Shown: in pieces, positions 24,501 to 42,749 of the stretch | How the letters are laid out: every line of letters begins with the position of its first letter | How positions within the stretch are numbered: the stretch's first letter is position 1 | Assembly: GCF_001649575.2 (NCBI RefSeq) | Contig: NC_051432.1 | Span: forward strand, 24,797,716-24,861,715 | Length of the DNA stretch: 64,000 nt | DNA from: Kryptolebias marmoratus | Lineage: Eukaryota; Chordata; Actinopteri; Cyprinodontiformes; Rivulidae | Reading direction: 5' to 3' | Position numbers and translations under genes: made by a program | Notes under the pieces: model-generated | Told to the model about the DNA's origin: nothing | The model's input: the letters and a program-made list of their open reading frames with translations, nothing else | The model's database searches: none

Positions 24501-25796
24501 CTCTTTTGTTTTATTAAGAAAAAAGAAGAAGGTTTCAGTTGTCCTGTTTCTGTCAGATCGTTGGTTACTGGTTTCAGTTACCAGTTTAGTCAGGCAGTTT
24601 ATAGTTGTCGTTTTTTTGTTTAATGTTCCCAGCCACTGTGATGGACTTGAGACCGGTCCAGGGTGTCCCCCGTCCTTCCTGCTGGAGTCAGGCACCAGCT
24701 CCCCAAGACCCCGAGAGGAGAAGCAGGTAAAGAAAATCAACGAATGGATGGATTATTATTTGACGAGGAATGAAAGTCAGCCGTAGGAAGACAGAAAACG
24801 TGTAAATGAGAGGGAGTCCTTAGTGTCCACTGTCCAGGAGGACAGGGAGTGTAGTAAAGAGGTGAAGAAGAGAGTCCAGGCAGGATGGAGTGGAAGGAGA
24901 AAAGTTTCAGGAGTGATCTGTGACAAAAGGGTGGCAGCAAAGGTCAAAGGTCAAAGGAAAGGTTTACAGACAGTAGTGAGAGCAGCCATGTTGGACGTTT
25001 TGGAGACAAAAAGACAGGAGACAGAACAGGAAGTGGCAGAGCTGAAGATGTTGAGGTTCTCCTTGGGAGGGACGAGGATGGACAGAGGAGAGACAGTGGG
25101 TATATTGGTAGAAGGATGTTAGAGACGAACAGGAGACATATGGACGCAGTTAGAGAGGACATGGAGGTAGCTGGACTGAGGACGCAGAGGACAGAGTTAG
25201 ATGGAGGAGGAGAACTCACTGTGGAGACCTGCACACAGGTCATTTCATGTGGAGCAATATTGCCAATTAATTGACAAAACTGTCTTAATTGTCCCCTACC
25301 TATAAACACAATGAGGTCCATTTTCACCAGGATTTTATTACATTTCATGTGAATGCTTCAATTAACAAACAGTTTTAATTTTCCAGTAAGTTATTATCCC
25401 ACTCCTCTGGTACTGACATGAACAGGTGATCATCACCTGCACGGAGGAAGAACCCTCAGATGTTTCTACACCGCCGTGATGCGTTCACTGACCTGTGTAA
25501 AAAACGCTGGTGGCCAGGGGCGCCGCCGCCGCCTGGTCCAGGAACAGCTTCTTCATCACCATCCCGGCGGAGTTTCCGGGAAATCTGCGCTCCAGGAAAC
25601 GCATCCAGAAGAAATTGAAGTTGCCATGGAAACTGAAGGCCACCACAGCGACGTTCCGGGTCTGGTTCCAGTCCATCCCGTCCCTCCGAGAGAACCGCTG
25701 GTGGACCAGGTCTCCCCCGGCGAACAGACAGCCGTACAGCGTGACGTTCGTGACCCACGGGAAACGACGGACGTGTCTCAGAAACGCCTGTGCCAT
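21512..25796 (-). CDS. mpv17l: mpv17l: Mpv17-like protein, complete
   Basis: A four-helix membrane protein of the Mpv17/PMP22 family. The mammalian orthologue is reported in peroxisomes or mitochondria and influences reactive-oxygen handling and mtDNA maintenance. Four minus-strand exons: 25493-25796, 23759-23829, 22965-22994 and 21512-21721, summing to 615 nt (204 residues; human 196). Recognisable pieces are RRFPWVTNVTLYGCLFAGGD, QTRNVAVVAFSFHGNFNFFW, FLDQAAAAPLATSVFYTG, VSFLEGKEDIMEDWREKFLN, GLMFWPFMQFLNFTLVPLYI and FVWATFLCFSRQTGDGT. The WPFMQ...NF..VP core and the C-terminal W-x4-CFS segment are family hallmarks. After the last helix there is an acidic, low-complexity tail of about 25 residues (EDETADCEREVKEAA) that differs from the human end. 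The start is the Met that opens the conserved N-terminus. Confidence 0.93.
21840..22050 (-). mobile_element. LINE-like 3' fragment
   Basis: On the minus strand the sequence reads a degenerate copy of a reverse-transcriptase ORF end common in fish LINEs (GRPRTLW, LAWERLGIPQEELERE across shifted frames, then LLPQRPDH). It is frameshifted and dead, in the last mpv17l intron. Clade assignment is uncertain. Confidence 0.5.
22440..22600 (+). repeat. teleost dispersed repeat fragment (GTGGGAGGAAACCGGA type)
   Basis: GTCTGTGGGAGGAAACCGGA followed by ACGCAGAAAGGCTGCAG and a GTCGAACT...TGCCGCC end. This is the diverged form of a repeat widespread in fish genomes. A complementary part of the same family appears at 26480-26620 and, reversed, at 24600-24760. 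Confidence 0.5.
24600..24760 (-). repeat. teleost dispersed repeat fragment, reversed
   Basis: GACCGGTCCAGGGTGTCCCC, CAGGCACCAGCTCCCC and AACGAATGGATGGATTATTA match the familiar 3' end (GGATGGAT tail) of a common fish retroposon. In mpv17l intron 1. Confidence 0.55.
24820..25230 (+). mobile_element. RTE-like LINE fragment (reverse-transcriptase C-terminal region), decayed
   Basis: Plus-strand translation gives QTVVRAAMLDVLETKRQETE and VAELKMLRFSLGGTRMDRGE, then RDSGYIGRRMLE-like residues across a deletion, and RTQRTELDGGG-like residues out of frame. These are remnants of the conserved end of RTE-clade ORF2 proteins in fish. Frameshifts and an internal deletion make it non-functional. Lies in mpv17l intron 1, sense-opposed to the gene. 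Contains the perfect DR1 at 24941-24953. Confidence 0.65.
24941..24953 (+). promoter_or_regulatory. perfect DR1 motif (PPAR/RXR/HNF4-type) in mpv17l intron 1
   Basis: AGGTCAAAGGTCA, two exact AGGTCA half-sites separated by one A, about 850 bp inside the gene from its start codon. It lies within the RTE-like fragment. Function is inference only. Confidence 0.4.
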
Positions 25797-27855
25797 AATT
25801 TCATTTAATCGCCGAGTAAAATCTAACATTAACAGGCGAGAAATGTGTTTTTGCTCGGGCTGTGATTCTCTCTCTGCCTCTCTATCTGAAGGACATTTCG
25901 TCCCATTTCTCAATGGGGGAAAAAACACCTCGACGAAAGAAAAATCTACATATTTCCAAAGTGATGAAGGTTAAAAAGCGATTTAGTTTCAGACCGGATA
26001 GCCTTTGCGGTTGCCAAACTGCATTGGACAGTCAGCGCGAGCGACTTCCACTGCTCTACGTTAGTTCCTTCTGCGTAGATTTCTTACGCTAAAAATATTT
26101 TACGTAAGTGGGCGGAGCGTGGCGGTCAGCTGTAACTGTAAAAAAATAACAAGTTAGTTTTATCAATGATCACAATGTTTATGGTCAAACCGGCATTTAT
26201 GGTCAAACTGGGTTTACTCCGGGTACTCTGGTGTCCTCTCACAGACCAAAAAAGATGGATGTTATAGTCTGCTACATCTATCACCACTGCTTTCTTCTGT
26301 ATCTTCTCTATCACCACAGGTCCGGTTGGTTAGCCATCACCTGTTTGGCAGTCTGGATCTGGAAGTCCCACAGGATCTTAGCCCTGCCATTCTCCACCAC
26401 CCTTGGTGGAGGGTCCCACTTTAACTGTGGACTTCCAATCCATTTATCCATTTACTTTACCCACTTCTCCTTTCTGTGTCACAGGGAGCTGGGGCCTGCC
26501 ATCGCTGTTCGAGAGGTATCATGGACAACCTGTCCATCGCATAGAGACAAAAGACCGTTCACGCTCTCACCTAGAGGCAATTTCAGAGTTACCAATTAAC
26601 CTAACATCAGGAAGGAAAACAAGAAGCTGGAGACACACCAAGGGCTGAAGGAGGAAATGGAGAAGTTGTGGAGAGTCAAGGCCTCAGTGGTACCAGTGGT
26701 CATCGGAGCACTCGGTGCTGGAAGAGTGGCTCCAACAGATCCCACTTGTTTTGCTTGTTTCCAACTTTGACAACTCAGTTTCAGGTTTAGCGTTCACACT
26801 GCTTTTTCACAGAAATACTATTTCTTTCTAGTTGTAGCTGGTTTTGCAGCAAACAGCTCCAATCATTCATTCGTGACACTCTGCGAGCAAGAACCACCTC
26901 AAACTGTTACTCATTTACATTTATTTTGCAACCAGCATGTTCCCAAGTCGCAACAAGTTACACTGAATGCTTACAGCACCGTAAAATCTTTCAAATAACA
27001 CAACTCGTGAAAAAGGCCATGTGTTCAGACTTCAGCTGTTTTAACTCAATCAAAACTTGTAAAACTGAATTTTATTGCATTCAACGAGAATTCACACCAT
27101 TCCTTATAAAAGAATGTGATCAGCACACGTGCGTTTTCTGAAATGAAGACATTTTACAGCCAGATGTACGGCAGCATGTGACGTATGTGATAAATTACAT
27201 GCAACTTTTTTTATAAAGTGCATTCAGGCAGAAAATGAAAATTTTTCCGTTTTTAAACAAGGTGCTAACATAAAATTTTCTTTGTTTTTGCACCAAACTC
27301 ACAACCCGCAATAATTCCTGTGAGCTTAAAGGTTTTTTTAAGGCCTTAGAAAACCTTAAATAAATGTCAAAAGCACAACTTTTAGACTGACTTTCTACAT
27401 ATTAAAAGCCTAAAGACTGCAATAACTGGCTCTTATAAATTATTTTTACTGTACGGTACTGTCTCTTATAATACGTTTGGTTCTGTTAAAATCATATTTA
27501 CTTAAACGTCTTTTCAAAAAGTTCAATCTTTTGGCACCAGAGTCACAATCAGAGGTCAAGTCTTTTTTTCCCCCCACACTGAACATTTGTTTTAGACATG
27601 TTTAAGCATTAGCCGTTTATGAACCTCGCCCCCCCAAAAAAGGGGATAAGTTTCATATAAAATAAGATAATTCAAAATAGGAACACTGACTACATTTTGC
27701 AGCAACGCAGCAGGCGGTGTAAGGTGCAGACTTCATAACTTCAAGGAGTGGAAGGAACTGTTGGAACCACAAAAGAAGATTAACAGAATCAGAAACAGGA
27801 AGCGGTGGATGTGAGGGTCACAGTGTTTCTGTCGGGAAGAACCGGTGAAACCAGT
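25797..27855. other. mpv17l-ntan1 intergenic region
   Basis: The left 300 bp are the mpv17l promoter side. Around 26480-26620 lies a plus-oriented teleost dispersed repeat (CCTGTCCATCGCATAGAGAC, CCAATTAACCTAACATCAGG). From 26900 to 27850 the sequence is AT-rich and probably includes the ntan1 3' UTR. No coding exon is recognised. Confidence 0.55.
26480..26620 (+). repeat. teleost dispersed repeat fragment
   Basis: Shows GGGAGCTGGGGCCTGCCATC, CCTGTCCATCGCATAGAGAC, TCACCTAGAGGCAATTTCAG and CCAATTAACCTAACAT in the order of a common fish retroposon. Related to the pieces at 22440 and 24600. Confidence 0.55.
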
Positions 27856-30800
27856 CTACGGCTGGACAAGCCTCTCCCAGTCCCCGCTCTGGTTCCTGCG
27901 GTAGAGCTGCGGCCAGCCGCCTGGAAACAGGCCGTCGGGGTACGGGTGCGCCAAAATGAACTGGATGGTGGACTTTATGTGCTGGACGAAGTGCGGCGGC
28001 TCGGCCTTCGGAGACGTGGACAGGTACTGAAAAATGAGAACGAAGTGGAGGGAAAACATCCTGCAGTTAAAGCCTGGTTTAGATCACTTCTTACAGTTAT
28101 TATCCCTAAAGAAAACAGTCAGGGTAAACGCTTCCCAAAGTGGAAACTTTACCTTTAAAATGGTGTCGTCATTCTGTGACAACCAGAAGGCAATATCCAT
28201 ATTAGGAGACCACTTGCACGGACAGAGTTTAACAAGACCACGGCTCGAGTCGTATATGTCAGCCATCTGCGCAAAACAAAAAGGTTTTAATAAAAAAATC
28301 AGAGCATCTAGTTTAGTTTCTGTTCCCTGAAAGTGAGACTTCGCCTGCAAAGGTCTTAACGTTCGCATCAACGTGTGGAAAGATGACATTCAGGACAGGA
28401 ACAGTCATAAAACCATCAACTGAGAAAAAAATATTAAAACATTTACAGATTTACCAATAAAACATATTTGAAGCTCCCACACAAACACGATCCTTACAAA
28501 CCCCAACCAAAAACAGTTAAGATTGTTTTGAAAATGCTAATTTAAAAGAAAAATAATAAAAGTGTTTATTCTTACTTTGGCTTTTATTTCAATACAGACA
28601 GTATGACCCAAATATCTTTTTGTCTTTTGCCTTTTTTTTTTGAGTTAAAAATAAAAACATGAGCAAATCACTGAAGTGTATAAAATAAATGCATTTTTGA
28701 CCTTCTACAATAAATTACGTTTAAAAAAAAAAAAGCCTAAGCAATCAATCAATCAAAAGCCTAAAATGAATACTCGTGTTCTCCGACTCCTTAGAACGGC
28801 AGCATTTATTAAGACACATGGGAAAACTTTAGGAAAACCTTTGCAAGGAACTGAAATATAGATTTATGAGAATGGCTCAAACATGCAAAAAGTCCCAACG
28901 TTTGGTATCCTCGATGCCAGAGCTTCTTTCTAAAACTACTGTGAGTATGAACGTTGAAGCTTCATTATCTCAACTTTGTCACGTTTTGCAGAAGTGAAAT
29001 CCAGGATAAGATGAATGCTAACAAATGAAACGAAGCTGACGAGGCTTCTCGTGAAAATGCTCGGGTTCATTCTGTCTGCGAGAAAAACAAAAGTCACACA
29101 AACACAAATGATAATTTGATAATGATGATTTTTATTTAGCAGACTACCTGTCCCCCGGTGAAGGTCCGTGCTGATCGCAGCTCCTCTGCAGGTCCTTTAT
29201 GAGGGAAGGAGGCAGGAAACACGTCGCCTGTTTTTACATTTACACCTGAATAAAATCCAATAAATCAATTAAAACGTTACAAACAACATCCCATAAGAGC
29301 GGAGCATGTCTCTGCAGCATCACAAACTTACCTGTTCCATATATAACAGGTCTATGAATTCCATTTTCAACAATATCGTTCATCTCTGCAATGAGAAAAA
29401 GGTTTGTTTAGATGTGTATAAATAATATAAATACATTTAGGACGGTCATAAAGATACCTGTGACGCAGCAAGTTTCCAGATGAATTTCTTCATTCTGTTT
29501 CTGAAATGCTGCTATAAAGTGAGAAAAAGGGTGATTCAGGAACGGTTTAATGAACATAAAGTAACTTTCTGATTTTTAATTAATTTATTTTTTTACCCAG
29601 TATGTTAAAGCTGAGTTTATGAGACGTTTTTGCATCGTCATTAAATCCCCCGACGAGATGGAGCTCAAACCTGCGGATTGTAAAAGAAAAGAGTTGAGAG
29701 CAAATCCGCAAATGAGACTTCTCATTATACAAAACATGCCCTTTTTGTATTTTTATATACATCTGTGTCATACCTGCCCTCCTTACAGACTTTACTCAGC
29801 GATGCAACAGTTTTTACAATGAGCGGGACCTCGGACCAGGTGCTGGAGCCGTCACAGTGAGCAAGGCAAACGGCTCCGCTACCTACAAAAATAATAAAAC
29901 TAAATCACGACAGGCACGGCTCCTTCACTCTTCTACGAAGGTAAACTGGAAGGACAGCCCGTGTTTGGTAGAAGGAACGTTACCGGTGTGCCGTAGGACG
30001 ACCACGTGGCAGGTGGTAGCGTCATCCGACCCAATGACTGAAACACAGGCTGAAAGAGACGAAGCAAAAACAAGCTGCTGATATAGATCAAATCATTTAC
30101 ACAAAGTAACAAATGTTTAACTGAGGCGCTTTAAGAAAATGTCTGACTCAGTTCATAAGGAATGCCTCCTTCACATTCCAGAGAACTTATGTGGTTGTAG
30201 CTGAGAGTCATCCTCAACACAAACACCGAGCGCGATCAGATTAAACCAAAGCAGCGGGTGATATGCAATCCACCAAGGACTGCATGTTAAACATTTTAAC
30301 CTGTAGCTGCACTCACTGTCTGCCGGGGTCGTTGCTGCAAACTCTCTCTGCTGAACGTACAGGAGGCACTTTGGGTCCACGTCAACAAGAGGCCTGGAGC
30401 GAAACGTTCTTGCATTTTCCTACAAAAGGACATGTTTTGCTGTATAAAATGTCTTTAATCTGACTGAGAAGTAAAATGTAGAAAGAGGACAAGTGGAAGA
30501 CAAAGGAAGAAGAGTCAGGTCTTAAAAAACACTTTGCAGCAGATGAAACGTGTCTGAAAGTCAGATCTTTGAGAAACAGAAAAAAAGTCCAGCAAAGACC
30601 CGACACATCCTTCAGCTGATCGTCAACATGTTTCAGCAAATTAGACATTTAGGATTCACCTTATTGGTGATAAAATAGTATTTTATGTGTTAAACTGTCT
30701 TCTCGTGTATTTAGTGAAGAAACAAGTAATTCTGCTGCAAGTAAAGTTCTGAAAGGTCCTTTACAAAAAGGATTTTTTCTTTTTTTATTTGCTAATTTGT

Positions 30801-31641
30801 TGATAATGTGTTGATCCTTTGAGCTCATGAGCCGTTTCCTGAATTATTAGCTTAACAAGCAGAAACCATTCCTCTGAAGATGGTCAGGTACTGGACTGAA
30901 AATGAGTGAAAGATCAGCCAAAGTCCAAACAAAAACCTTCAAAGACCCTCAGAACGCCTAAAGAGAACTACTGCTCAGGACCGCTTTAAAAGACTGCGAA
31001 AAAAGTCTGTCTGCTTGGAAAATTAAAAGAAATTAGGGAAAATAAGAAATGCAGGCTAAAGGCTAAAAAAAAGCTTAAAGAAGCAAAACTGTATCTACAA
31101 GATAAAAGCAGTAAAATACTAACTAAAAGCTGAATGCTGAAAAAAATGTAGCCACAAGCTAAATATAGCAAAAGGCCAGCTAAAAGTGAAAAGTCGGATT
31201 AGAGCAGCTAAAAGTTAAGTAGATTAAAAAGACAAAAATGAAGCTAGTATAGTTTACTGAAGTATTTCTGCATACAAAGTATGCAGTAGTTATTTTGCAG
31301 TAAAATGTACGGAAAAATAAGTGTTCACACAATTAGACATAATTTAAACTTTTGCACAATAATGCAAATACACAACTAATTCTTATGACTTTGCATCATG
31401 TGTTTAATATTTCAGTAATTAGTAGTAATTTATACCAATGAGTGTTAAAAAACAGTAATGTAATCTAGTTTATCTTAAATGTAAACGCAATAATATAAGA
31501 TTAAGTCCTAAGCAAAATGCTTACAAGCAAAATAATTATGTTAAGTTTCTGGAAACCAACCTGTAAATGTGGATATTTGTCAAACAATTCCGCTGTCGAT
31601 CTGAGGCGGTCCAGCTCCTTACTCTGAATTAACAGAGGCAT
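27856..31641 (-). CDS. ntan1: ntan1: protein N-terminal asparagine amidohydrolase, complete
   Basis: NTAN1 deamidates N-terminal Asn exposed after Met removal, producing N-terminal Asp for the Arg/N-degron pathway. Ten minus-strand exons: 31561-31641, 30317-30419, 29984-30049, 29774-29882, 29597-29670, 29458-29508, 29332-29385, 29148-29245, 28153-28266 and 27856-28026, summing to 921 nt (306 residues; human 310). Motifs in order: MPLLIQSKELDRLRSTAEL, KCLLYVQQREFAATTPA, VIGSDDATTCHVVVLRHTG, AVCLAHCDGSSTWSEVPLI, FELHLVGGFNDDAKTSHKL, NDIVENGIHRPVIYGTG, YLSTSPKAEPPHFVQHIKST and the end DWERLVQP. The cysteine in DATTCH falls at residue 75, the same number as the reported catalytic Cys75 of mammals. 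All phases close. The gene is head-to-head with ddx17 across 743 bp. Confidence 0.95.
30175..30300 (-). repeat. dispersed repeat family A, degenerate reversed copy
   Basis: TGTGGTTGTAGCTGAGAGTC is the complement of the family's CTCAGCTACTACCACA block, followed by CAACACAAACACC. In the ntan1 intron between exons 2 and 3. Confidence 0.55.
31020..31240 (+). mobile_element. composite element B, copy 4
   Basis: GGCTAAAGGCTAAAAAAAGC, CTAAAAGCTGAATGCTGAAA and AGCAAAAGGCCAGCTAAAAG are monomers of the internal minisatellite, more diverged than in copies 2 and 3. In ntan1 intron 1. Confidence 0.55.
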
Positions 31642-32384
31642 TTCCTTCAGCGAAATACAGCCTTAAATCAGCAAGTTTTCATGCTATAAGACATCAGTAA
31701 CTCCAGAACGCCGTGTATTTTTACTACAACCAGCAGTATGATGTGCCATTCATGAACTTCCTGGAGGACTGCCGTCTTCTTCGTGTCGCCACTTGACGCA
31801 ACGACGCGGGGCAATATCGCCCCCTAGCGGTTGGCGACATATGTATTTTCTCGTCATTATGTCCTTTTTCCTGTTTACCAAAGCAAAATGGCTATACGGT
31901 TCCAGAACTGCTTTTTTATCAAACCTAACTATGGTTATGTTTATAAGGTTACGCCTCAAACTTTTTGCTTTTTAACCGCAAATTATTCGTTTATTTTCGA
32001 CGAGGCAGCAGGAGCCCCAACGTTTACACGACTTTGCATTCACCATCGTGATTTAGTTAAGTTACGTAAGATGTGACGCTTCCTTTTGAAGCGACGCTAC
32101 GTAGACCGCGTACGAGCCGAAGTAACGTCGCGTCGGGGGGGGAGAGCGAGAGAGAACGAGCTAGGTTACTTTTAGCTCCGTGACGCATGTAGCAATCCTG
32201 CAACAAACCTTTGATTGAACGTTATTACCTCCTAATTTACGTGTAGTAGTGCGCAACGAAATTGTTGTTTCGTGCTCGCTTAAAATTGCACTCGTTTTGC
32301 CCCCCTTTTTTGTTGTAACCGCCGAGCCGTTGTTGAGCTAAAGCTAAAGCTAACGCTGCAGAGAAGGATATTATCATCGCCGAC
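31642..32384. promoter_or_regulatory. ntan1/ddx17 divergent (probably bidirectional) promoter region
   Basis: Only 743 bp separate the two start codons, which face apart. The right half is CpG-rich (GTAACGTCGCGTCGGGG near 32120). A CTCF-like motif lies at 31818-31830. The ddx17 leader starts somewhere after about 32150; an in-frame TGA at 32334-32336 precedes its ATG. This gap is also the junction of two blocks that are separate in human. Confidence 0.6.
31818..31830 (-). promoter_or_regulatory. CTCF-like motif
   Basis: CGCCCCCTAGCGG; its complement CCGCTAGGGGGCG matches the CTCF core with one mismatch. Located in the ntan1-ddx17 gap. Binding is inferred. Confidence 0.4.
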
Positions 32385-40259
<7,875 letters not shown>

Positions 40260-40821
40260 CGGGCGGACGGGCGCCAGGTCAACCTGCGAGGCTTTGTGTG
40301 TCTGACTGTTTTTACCAAGTCTAAACGGCGTCACATCCAACGAGGGGGCGGGGTTTCAGATTAATAATGTGGAAAATGAACGAATCGTTTCCCAGATTCT
40401 CACCCTGCAGCCGTGCACCATGAAGGTTTCTTTTCTTCTTTTTTTTACAACAATCGGCTGTAAAATATAAATTTCAGCTGTCAGTCGTGTTAAGATCGAG
40501 TTAGAACAAATTATTTTAGGTCTACAAGAAAAACAAATCTTTTAAAAAATCGATACAGTCACATTCCAGCCTCTCCTGAGCTTCGTCCACGTTTAGACTT
40601 GTTTTCTTTGTTACGTATTTTAGCTGATGGATACCAGCTCGAGTCTTTAGTTTAAATATCCTTTGACCACGTTTAGATTCGTTTTTTAAGGCTTTGTTGT
40701 AGTTTGAGTCATTCAGTCACGCATGCTTCTGTTTCCTGTCGTGCTGCTTGTCAAAATGAAGTTTCTATTAAAAAAAAAAGCTTGTTTTGTCACTTACTGT
40801 TCTTTTTACAGTGTTTTCTTA

Positions 40822-40827
40822 AATAAA
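40822..40827 (+). terminator. ddx17 poly(A) signal
   Basis: AATAAA 563 bases after the stop codon, followed by CACGTCTTGTCTGATTTGTA, a GT-rich downstream element. Confidence 0.65.
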
Positions 40828-41444
40828 CGATTGAAGTCTGAACACGTCTTGTCTGATTTGTACTGCACGATAACAGCAAAGAAGTGCCGTATATCTGAAT
40901 ATTTTAGGTATTTATGTTAGAATATTTGGTCAATTTAACGACTCTCCTTTTTTCTGCCCCGTTTTACAAATGTGCCCCATGTTTTCAGCCAAGCTGTCGG
41001 CCCCGAATCGACACTATTTAAAATCTGAGTTTAGTTTTTCTTTCTGTTCTTATTTGAACACATTAACAGCAGAAATAACATCTGGATCTGGAGCGCTGTG
41101 CTAAGGTTTTAAACCAACAGTGATTTTTCTCGTTCTTTGCTTCTAAAACGTCTCTTTGGAAAAAAAATAAAAAGAAATGGGAGATAATTTAAAATGTTTA
41201 AAATAAGAGATCACATGATCCTCACAAAACTTAATTTGTGTCACATAAAACCTAAATATTTGCCGCTGGTCACCCCAACACCAAAACAAACGCTACTTTT
41301 TTATTTCCTTCATCTGTTATTTGCTCGGTTGTACATTCAGTCAGTGTTGGTACTTCGGTGTCAAAAACAGCTAAAATAAAAAACTTCAACAGGAATGAGT
41401 ACCATTAAAGGCTTCAGAGATAGTTTGTAGCAGATAAAGATAAA

Positions 41445-41450
41445 TTTATT
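41445..41450 (-). terminator. candidate gga1 poly(A) signal
   Basis: TTTATT on plus (AATAAA on minus) 1.3 kb after the gga1 stop. Candidate only. Confidence 0.4.
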
Positions 41451-42749
41451 GTCTAATCAGTTTAATATGAGACTTTTAACACTTAACTGTACAGCAGAGT
41501 CAAGAAGACTCAGTAATTATTGTAAGAATCAAATAAAACCCACTGGTTTCCCAGCATATTTCTTTTTGTTTTTCCACCTCAAGCAGAGTCCGCCTTTTTC
41601 CAAATATCCTTTTTATTTTAATCTCCTCAAAGACCTCTGCTATTAACATCTGTGGACATTATAAAGATCATTTAACAGCATCTGACGAGTCTCTCCAGAC
41701 AAAAACGCAAACATATGAAAACAAAAATCAAGTCGTTTGTACACGTATATATATGTACAGAGCAAAAAACAAAAAGAAAACTCAAACCTCAGGCACATGT
41801 GGCAGAATCAAACCAGGTGACGTGAACGCGGGACGCCGCGAGACGCTCCTCTTTGGGTCAATCAGTAGTGAAACAAAACGACAGGAAACCCGCCGACCGA
41901 AGGGGGAACGATTACTTGTGCAAAACATAAAATTAGTGCATACGAGTTCGAACCGAGACGAAGAAATTATAATCACGAAGACGGAGAAAAAGTGCAGAAA
42001 TAAAAGTTACATTTAAAGAGGAGCTCAGGTGCTCTGATGAGAGAAAAGCACAAATATAAATAAGGACAAATTTCCCAGCATTCAGCGTGCCGACTGAATA
42101 AAAGGAAACCTTCAGTGACATTAATAATCAAACCCAAAAACATCCGGTCCGTTCTGAGCGCTCCCAGAGCGAAACCTTTCAGATCAATTCTTCATTTCAG
42201 TTCCTTTTTGTGCAGAACAAGTAAACGAATAAGTAGTTTTAATTATCTGATCTAAGAAGAGCTTTCTCAGCAGGTTGAGAATATAATCAGGCGTCAATCT
42301 CGACGGTTTGACAGGAAATTCATTCTAATTGTACAAAAATCGTGAAACAAGAACAAAACATTTAGTTTTGGTGGGATTGTTGGATTTTCAGCCGGACGTG
42401 TGAACAGCGACGGCCCTTAAGTGCAGCCGGTTCTGTGGCGAAGTTTAAACAACCAGCTGGTGATTCACGTACCGTGGGACGACAACCGCACCGAGCTTCT
42501 GAAGCCTCAACTTGTTTCCTCGAATAAATGCTCTGGGCTGACTGCTGGCGGGGGGGAGGAGGAGGAGGAAAGGAAGAAGACGCTCAAATCAGCAACGAGG
42601 ACGAAGAAGGCACAAGGTAAACTGGACTCCGCGGCTGCTCTCGTGTCTGTCCGAGTTCGGAAACCTCTTTGTCGAGTCGCCGGGCGTCAGCCGGCGCTGA
42701 CGGGCGACAAAAAGGAAGATGGAGGGGTCAGGTGAGGGTCCTTCTCCAA

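Larger units (their letters stand above)
40260..42749. other. ddx17/gga1 convergent 3' UTR region
   Basis: ddx17 3' UTR runs to about 40845 (AATAAA at 40822-40827 followed by GT-rich sequence). On the other strand the gga1 3' UTR probably extends from 42749 to around 41430 (TTTATT at 41445-41450 reads AATAAA on the minus strand). Between them about 600 bp are AT-rich without recognisable features. Confidence 0.55.
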
